In this document: positions 58,181-64,000 of the stretch, piece by piece
Position numbering within the stretch: position 1 is the stretch's first letter
How the letters are laid out: every line of letters begins with the position of its first letter
Source: Linum tenue
Taxonomy: Eukaryota; Streptophyta; Magnoliopsida; Malpighiales; Linaceae
Direction of reading: 5' to 3'
Assembly (NCBI GenBank): GCA_946122785.1
Contig: CAMGYJ010000007.1
Span: 45,223,587 to 45,287,586 of the forward strand
Length of the DNA: 64,000 nt
The notes under the pieces: model-generated
Told to the model about the DNA's origin: nothing
Databases searched by the model: none
Seen by the model: only the letters and a program-made list of their open reading frames with translations
Position numbers and translations under genes: made by a program

Positions 58181-59989
58181 TGCATCTCCCCACTCTGCCG
58201 CAGCCTTTCCACACAGGCAGCTCGAGAGACGATGGCGAGTTCGCACACTCGGCCATCGCTGCTTAGGAAAAGCAAACTAGCCACTTCAGAATCTCCAATC
58301 ACCGCCACATTCTCAACTGTTGAAAACGTAAACCAAACGTTTCTAGTGCTGGACGAAGTGCAATCTCTGCTTCGACAGAAATGGGAGCTGAAAGAAGAAG
58401 TGGCACATTCAATTCAACACTCATACAGTAACTACCCAAGGGAACCGGAACAAGGAAGGTGGCGAGGGGGCAAATGCGATTATGCGAGGGTAATTAGGGT
58501 TAGCGTTTTCGGGTAGAGAGTGAAAGGAAAGGGTGTTTCGGATTGGATTTGTGCGTACCTGAATTTTTGGTTCTCTCTTCAAGGTTGTGATGAAGATTTA
58601 TAAAGTTGTGACCTTGTCATTGTTGTCTGTTTGTATCTGTGTCTTCAAGCGTCGTCCCATCCGCCAGTACCATTTGTTGTAGGAGCGGAGGGCAGAAAAC
58701 TTCAAATTGGAGGATGAGATGACCAACAAATGCAACTACCAAATCTCATGGTTTACCGGCGAAGAAAACTAGATTTGACATAATTGAATTTTCAGCTTGA
58801 CTTTTTGAACAACTATAAAATAAACACAGTTCTCACTTTTTTGAACAAAGTTCAAACAAGGGTGGTTGATGTTTTTTTTTATGATCTACGAGACATATCT
58901 AAACTAAATTAATCTACTCTTATGAAGGTTCAACGAGAGCTTCGAACCTACAAGTATGACTATGACTAAATTTGCAGAGGGAAAGAAAAGATAAAGAAGA
59001 CATTGGATTGTCTGGTGTCATTTTGGCGAACCTCTTCTTTGTCGTCTTCACCTCCAATCTATAGGACACTCTTGTAACCCTATTTCATTTTTTTATTTTA
59101 CAATTAGTAGATGTTATTTTTTGAAAAACATTAGTCAACAAACCTTACTTCAAAACTTTTTCAATCTAACAACATGAATATTAGTATTTTAAACGTTTTT
59201 CGATAGAAAGTTGATAATATTCATATAACATAATTATAGTATTTATATAATGTGGTTGGAATATTCATATACAATATTCGATGTATGTGGTGTGAAAACT
59301 GGAACGATGAATAAAATCAAATTTATCTCGAAGTACCAATAAAAATATAAATATCCATTTTGATAGATTGAAATTATACGATAAGCTGTAAAATAAGAAA
59401 TAAGAAATAAGTAGAAGGGCAATAGCCAATAGGACATAAAAGCTAAACAGAGAATAGACTCAAGTGGGATTCAGAGTCATAAATGTGTAGCATGTGTTGT
59501 ATGATCGTGGTAGCCTGGACTTAACTGTTCTTGGTTCTTATTCGATGGGTTATTTTGTAACTTATCCTTTCTTGAATTGCGAGTTGGGGGTCATGTCTTA
59601 TATAAGGAAAATATAGTTTCTTTATAAGATCCTATCTATTTTCTTCGTGGAGTAGTCTCGTTCACATTGAGCAAGATATTAGTGTAAATTCTGGTCGAGT
59701 GAGTTAGTTTTCTTCTTCTATATTATTGGATTTTACATGGTATTAGAACAATAAGGTTCTACATATTTGCTCCTCAAAGTTAGTGATGTTCATTCTGTTG
59801 AAGGTATAACATTACTAGGAATGAACACAAGGAGGAGTCGAGTGGCGCTTATGGAAAGCCACTCGCAAACACTAGTAGGAGTCGAGTGACTAGCTTTTTT
59901 ATGCAAACAAGCTAGTCATTGTTCACTGTCTGATTAGGGGATTATAAAAGAAAATGAATTTCAATGTGTTGTCACTTGTCTAGGTGTTT
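58181..59989. other. 5' region of the unknown gene, then intergenic DNA
   Basis: 58181-58720 probably holds the 5' UTR. An AG|GTACGC donor-like site on the minus strand at about 58557 suggests a leader intron. From 58760 on, AT-rich DNA with no gene. Confidence 0.4.
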
Positions 59990-60549
59990 TGATAATAGTG
60001 TCAAAAATAATTTTTTCTGATAATTTATTGCTGGCGAACTATTTATGGCGTAAAAATGATGTTTTACTGACCAATTAGTACTGGCGAACTGGTTATGGCA
60101 TCAAAATTAGTTTTTTTTACCAAATAATACTTACGAACTTTTAATGGTGTCAAAAAAATATTTTTTCCTGACCATTTAGTGTTGATGAACTGTTTATGGC
60201 GTCAAAATTAATAAAAAAAAAATTACAATCGTGTCTTTGTTGTCAATAATAATCATTTTTTTTCTAACGACAATTTTTTATTGGTCAGTAATATTGATTA
60301 TTTCTAACACGGAAAATGAAATCGTCAAAAATAATGAGCGTGAGAAATTGAAACCGGTCCAAAATGGGGAACGACCCCTATTATCGAGCGCGAATGAAAA
60401 CACAATTATTGACGAATATTCAACTCTGTCAGTAATTATGCATATATTACTGATGAAAATGGTTCTTCATCGGAATTAGGCCTCTTTTTCGACGTAATTT
60501 CTGAGTCGTCAGTAAATTTTCGTCACAATTGTCTGCCTTTTTTGTATTG
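59990..60549. mobile_element. CACTA-like transposon remnant
   Basis: Four ~50-bp subterminal repeats containing GGCGAACT..TTATGGCGTC start near 60031, 60081, 60130 and 60182. The far end carries CGTCAGTAA and TCAGTAATT motifs and finishes CTTTTTTGTATTG, which resembles a degenerate CACTA terminus (CACTACAAGAAAA-like, read inward). The other end was not found. Confidence 0.5.
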
Positions 60550-60559
60550 TAAGCAGATT

Positions 60560-60760
60560 GGCTAGATAATAACAACGTGGGAAGAAGCCTAGGGTATCAG
60601 AATTCGTGGAATACGATCTTGGTTAGCACTATATTAACAACGCCATTTCGAATTATACTTGGCTTGGAATGGGTTAGTCAGTTAGGTCATGCAAACAATT
60701 GACATGACCCACACGGGGTTAGACCAATTCTCATTAAAATTTGATTAATTCATTTTATTC
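60560..60760. repeat. Fragment of the Gypsy LTR family
   Basis: GGGAAGAAGCCTAGGGTATC, GAATACGATCTTGGTTA, CACTATATTAACAACG and CCCACACGGGGTTAG are collinear with 50860-51010 of the LTR at 49570-50990. Confidence 0.6.
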
Positions 60761-61659
60761 TTCGTAAGACCACCCACAATGTGGGAGGGAAAAGAGGGTG
60801 GGGTAGGGTTTGACCATAATGGGTAGGGAGGGAAAAGAATGTATTTGGTATATGTTTTTTTTTATAAAATCAATTTATAGTTGATCTCGTCACATTATTT
60901 TGATAATTTGGTCATTATTTTGACATAAGTAGTCATAATTAATTAAGACGAACATTTCTATATTTTTTTTATTTTGATACAATTTTTTCATCACTATTTA
61001 ATATGACATCATCAATGATGAAATCACAATAATTTGTAGAAGACCATGACTCATCACATGTTTCACAAAAATAAGTGGTGCCATCAATTTTTTGACCATG
61101 TTTAATCAGATTGAGTTGTAAAATCAACTGTCATCCAGGTTTAATCAGATTGACATGTGTCATCAACTGTTCATCCAACTTTAATCATATTGATTGGTGC
61201 CATCAACTGTTCATCCAGTTGTAATCATATTATCGCTCGAGAATCTTTTCGTGTTTCTATAAATGAAGGCTAAACTTTGTCAATCTATTCATCTCAACAT
61301 TCAACCTTCTTCATTCTCTCTACTTTGTATTTCTCTCTACACATCCAAACCTCGTTTTGCATCACGAGTTTCCCTAGTAGAGAAGCTTATGAGAGACAAT
61401 GGAAGTATGAGTGCCAGCTCGACTGTGATCGTCAATAGATGATGGTGATGTCAGGAGCCTTCCTCTTCCAAGAGCAAGCATACTCATCATCTCGACATCT
61501 TTCACATCAACATAAATCAGTTCGATCACAGCGATGTCAGGACCCTATTACGCCTGACTGATTTATACACGGGAAGCCTTCTTCACAGGAAGCCTTCTTC
61601 ATCACAGCGATCGGCGTAGCTTCCCGTGTATGATCGGTTCGATCAACTACAAGCACTAG

Positions 61660-62352
61660 GAGTGAAAAAAATTGTGCAATGGCGTGGCAAGGACAATTTA
61701 TGGGATACAAGGGGAGGCTAACCATTATCCTGGAACTCTAGCATCATAAGACACCTGGATATGACATGCCTTCTTCGGAAGTCCCAGACCAAACAATGAC
61801 ATAAGCACGCTTGGAGTCTCCCCGCTGTTCGATGAAGTAATCAGAGGAAATCTTCCAAACTCCAGGTTTACGGTAAATGGTACAACTTACAATTAATGTT
61901 ACTACTTGGCTGACGACATTTACCCTGAATGGTCTACATTTGTGAAAAAACATTAGCAACTCTAGTAACTAGAAGAAGAAACTGTTTGAAAATGGCAAGA
62001 GGCATAATGCAAGGATATTGAGAGACCATTTGGCATTCTACAAGAAAGATGGGTCATTGTTACGTCAGGTCAATATTGGGATATACAAACATTAGGGAAA
62101 ATGATGTTGACATGCGTTATTTTACACAATATGATAGTTCAAGACCAACGACATGAGTTTGGAGAGGAACACGTGGAGAGGATTGAATATGAGACTAATC
62201 CAGATGTCACGTTGGATCCACCGAATCATGACACTCCGACTCTCATGGATTATATGATAAGGCATAATAGGATTTGTAACCGTGAAGGGCATCATGCGTT
62301 GATAGCGGATTTGGTTGAGCATTTGTGGACAAGAGAAGGAGGAGGGGAGTAG
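61660..62352 (+). pseudogene. PIF/Harbinger transposase relic
   Basis: Readable blocks: AMAWQGQFMGYKG, the FFGSPRPNN-type region, a DEVIRGNLPNSRFTVNGT-like segment and ADDIYPEWSTFV, each in a shifting frame. The last part, 62101-62352, is open: MMLTCVILHNMIVQDQRHEF, TLDPPNHDTPTLMDYMI and HHALIADLVEHLW, the C-terminus of the DDE_Tnp_4 family. Frameshifts and stops upstream mean it cannot make an active enzyme. Confidence 0.85.
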
Positions 62353-62659
62353 TAATATGGTGTGGTGTGGCTCTAAGTTTAATTTGTGCACTTTGATTAC
62401 TTGGATTTGTGTTGTGTGTTGAGTTTACTTTATGTCTTTTGTGCATTTTTTTTTGTTGTGCTTTAAACTGACTATTATCAGTATATTTTTATATTCGGGT
62501 GTCTTAATAAAGAAATTTGTTACCTTAATAATTAAACATAAACATAATTAAAAAGGATACATCAAGAGTAAATTCAAAGTATTTAAAGCTAACACACTAA
62601 AGATTAAGGATACAACAATGGTACATTCAAAGCACTTTATGCAAACAGACTAAAAATAA

Positions 62660-63734
62660 AGCATACATCAACTATAAATGGTACAACTTATTCAAGATTA
62701 CAGGTCGAGGTTGCAAGTGTCATCAAACGGGCTACTGCTAGATCCCCCGGTGGTTCAGAACTTGGATTTTGTTGGTACACAGATACAATATGATATCTTT
62801 GAATTTGATACCATGCTCTTTGTTGAGGATCCAATTGAGAAATATCCTAAAACATTATTTCTCACTTGTACTTATTTTTTTCCCTTGCTTCCTTTGCTAT
62901 CTCCCGTTCCTCCCTAATGACAGCCAATCTTGCATGTGTTGCCGAACTTTTCGCCATGTCCACCAAAATCTTTGAAAAGCATCCATGCAAGAAGAATCAC
63001 CACCTCCTCTTTTCTTCCTCTTTTGTTGATCTCGACCTTCGGGACGGTTAAGCACTCTTGGAGCAGCAGCTACTTGACGTACAGGGATATCATGTTCGTC
63101 GTTTGACATAGCCGATGGGGATCCATCCAGTGGTGGAATGGGTGCAACAGTCAACAGAGGCATAAAGTTGTAGCATAAATCTTGGACGGTCTCGGAGTAG
63201 TGTCCAACATTCTTCCAACTTTCATTCTTTCTTCGTGTCCACCTTGAAAATAGTCTTTGCGTGATCCATATAGACAATTATTTAAAAAAATAATACATAT
63301 GGTTAAAAATTATAAATAAAAAAATTAGGTTACTTAAAAGTAAAAATTAAACCCACATACATAATTGAAAATGAAACACACGGTTAATAATTATAAAATA
63401 TGTTATTAATTAAATTAAGATGTATTAGAAATGGACTAACCACATCGCGGTGATTAGATCCGCTCAGTGGATTAACATTTGCACTACTCCATGCCACATT
63501 ACACTTCTGACATGAATGGTTGATATAGTTTTATTGAGTCTTCTAGGCGTCATCGGTATGGCTGATCATAAAACCATTCGCAGAATATAGCTCTCCAAAT
63601 CGCGTCCAGAAAGTTGGTGAAGATTGGTAATGACTGATGATAAGATCTTGCGAAACCTCCATCCAAACGTTGCACAAAACAAGGTCTTCAGACATTGTGT
63701 AATTTGAATTGCGATCGGTGCTGGAAGAAACCAT
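62660..63734 (-). pseudogene. PIF/Harbinger ORF1 (NAM-associated, Myb/SANT-like) protein
   Basis: The start at 63734 reads MVSSSTDRNSNYTMSEDLVL and then CNVWMEVSQDLII and FWTRFGELY, the N-terminal DNA-binding part typical of Harbinger ORF1. The middle (62897-63277) has SIWITQRLFSRWTRRKNESW, a basic run QQKRKKRGGG, and DAFQRFWWTWRK of the NAM-associated C-terminal region. Several frame changes lie between 63277 and 63540, so it is at least partly broken. ORF1 normally carries the transposase to DNA and the nucleus. Confidence 0.75.
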
Positions 63735-64000
63735 GATTACTATTACAGAGAGTTTGGGAAAAGAAGAGAATTTTTGGTTTGGATGGTAGGAAAAAAATGT
63801 AAGAAGTGTTGACAGAAAGTAAAGAATAAATTCTATTTATATAGTTGGAAAAATATTATCGTTGGAAAATATGGTCGTTAGCCTATTCTATCCATTAGAG
63901 ACCAAAACAATCAAATCAAACACTAAAAGTAACAAAAAAGGGAAAATATTATTATTAAAGCAGCCATGCGCGCCTTCTCGCGCGTGTGGGCCACCCTTGT

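Larger units (their letters stand above)
60768..64000. mobile_element. PIF/Harbinger element, right end outside the window
   Basis: The left terminus GACCACCCACAATGTGGGAG follows a taa target site (60765-60767). The window's last bases, GTGGGCCACCCTTGT, look like the start of the matching right terminus. It contains a transposase relic (+) and an ORF1 gene (-) in convergent orientation, the two-gene layout of this superfamily. Confidence 0.75.

Noticed and set aside
1..64000. CRISPR array, bacterial operon or organelle insertion
   Set aside because: No regular short repeat-spacer array, no operon structure and no recognisable plastid or mitochondrial gene block were seen.

Overview
This window is a piece of a flowering-plant nuclear chromosome, almost certainly a eudicot. 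The coding sequence is split by GT-AG introns. The genes are plant types (FAB1-type phosphoinositide kinase, RAD51, two pectin methylesterases with plant PMEI pro-regions). The rest is a dense mix of plant transposons: hAT, MULE, PIF/Harbinger, CACTA-like, LINE, tRNA-derived SINE and Ty3/Gypsy. I cannot name the species.

Host genes, left to right: the 3' end of a FAB1/PIKfyve-type kinase (1-690, +); a complete nine-exon RAD51 recombinase (3793-6912, -) with an E2F-like site just upstream and two GC-AG introns; a three-exon pro-pectin methylesterase (13309-16896, -); a second, membrane-anchored pectin methylesterase (36573-38815, -); and a seven-exon gene for a protein I do not recognise (54908-58180, -). 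The two pectin methylesterases act on cell-wall pectin. The other genes have no evident functional link.

Between the genes is transposon sequence, much of it delimited here by exact or near-exact target-site duplications (TSDs). 1.2-3.3 kb: a 102-bp tandem repeat and two hAT elements. 7.3-12.7 kb: MITEs, a LINE 3' end and foldback elements. 17.4-21.3 kb: a three-level nest (hAT inside hAT inside a gag-only Gypsy element). 22.9-24.3 kb: a hAT element caught in a 670-bp tandem duplication, followed by a SINE and a LINE reverse-transcriptase relic. 29.9-36.4 kb: a tandem duplication of about 2.04 kb whose left copy received a Pack-MULE (30932-32888) and a hAT element; the right copy still shows both empty sites. 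41.4-48.6 kb: a decayed Gypsy gag-pol into which three solo LTRs inserted, one inside another. 49.6-54.3 kb: a further related LTR, a gag relic and two hAT elements. 60-64 kb: a CACTA-like remnant, an LTR fragment and a PIF/Harbinger element that runs to the window edge.

The most interesting items are the Pack-MULE that joins fragments of an ISU1-type Fe-S scaffold gene, an RNase III-like gene and a third gene, all in one orientation between perfect 9-bp TSDs; the natural empty-site control for it in the neighbouring duplicate; and a set of homologous Gypsy LTRs that each carry a different repeated palindromic word at the same LTR position.
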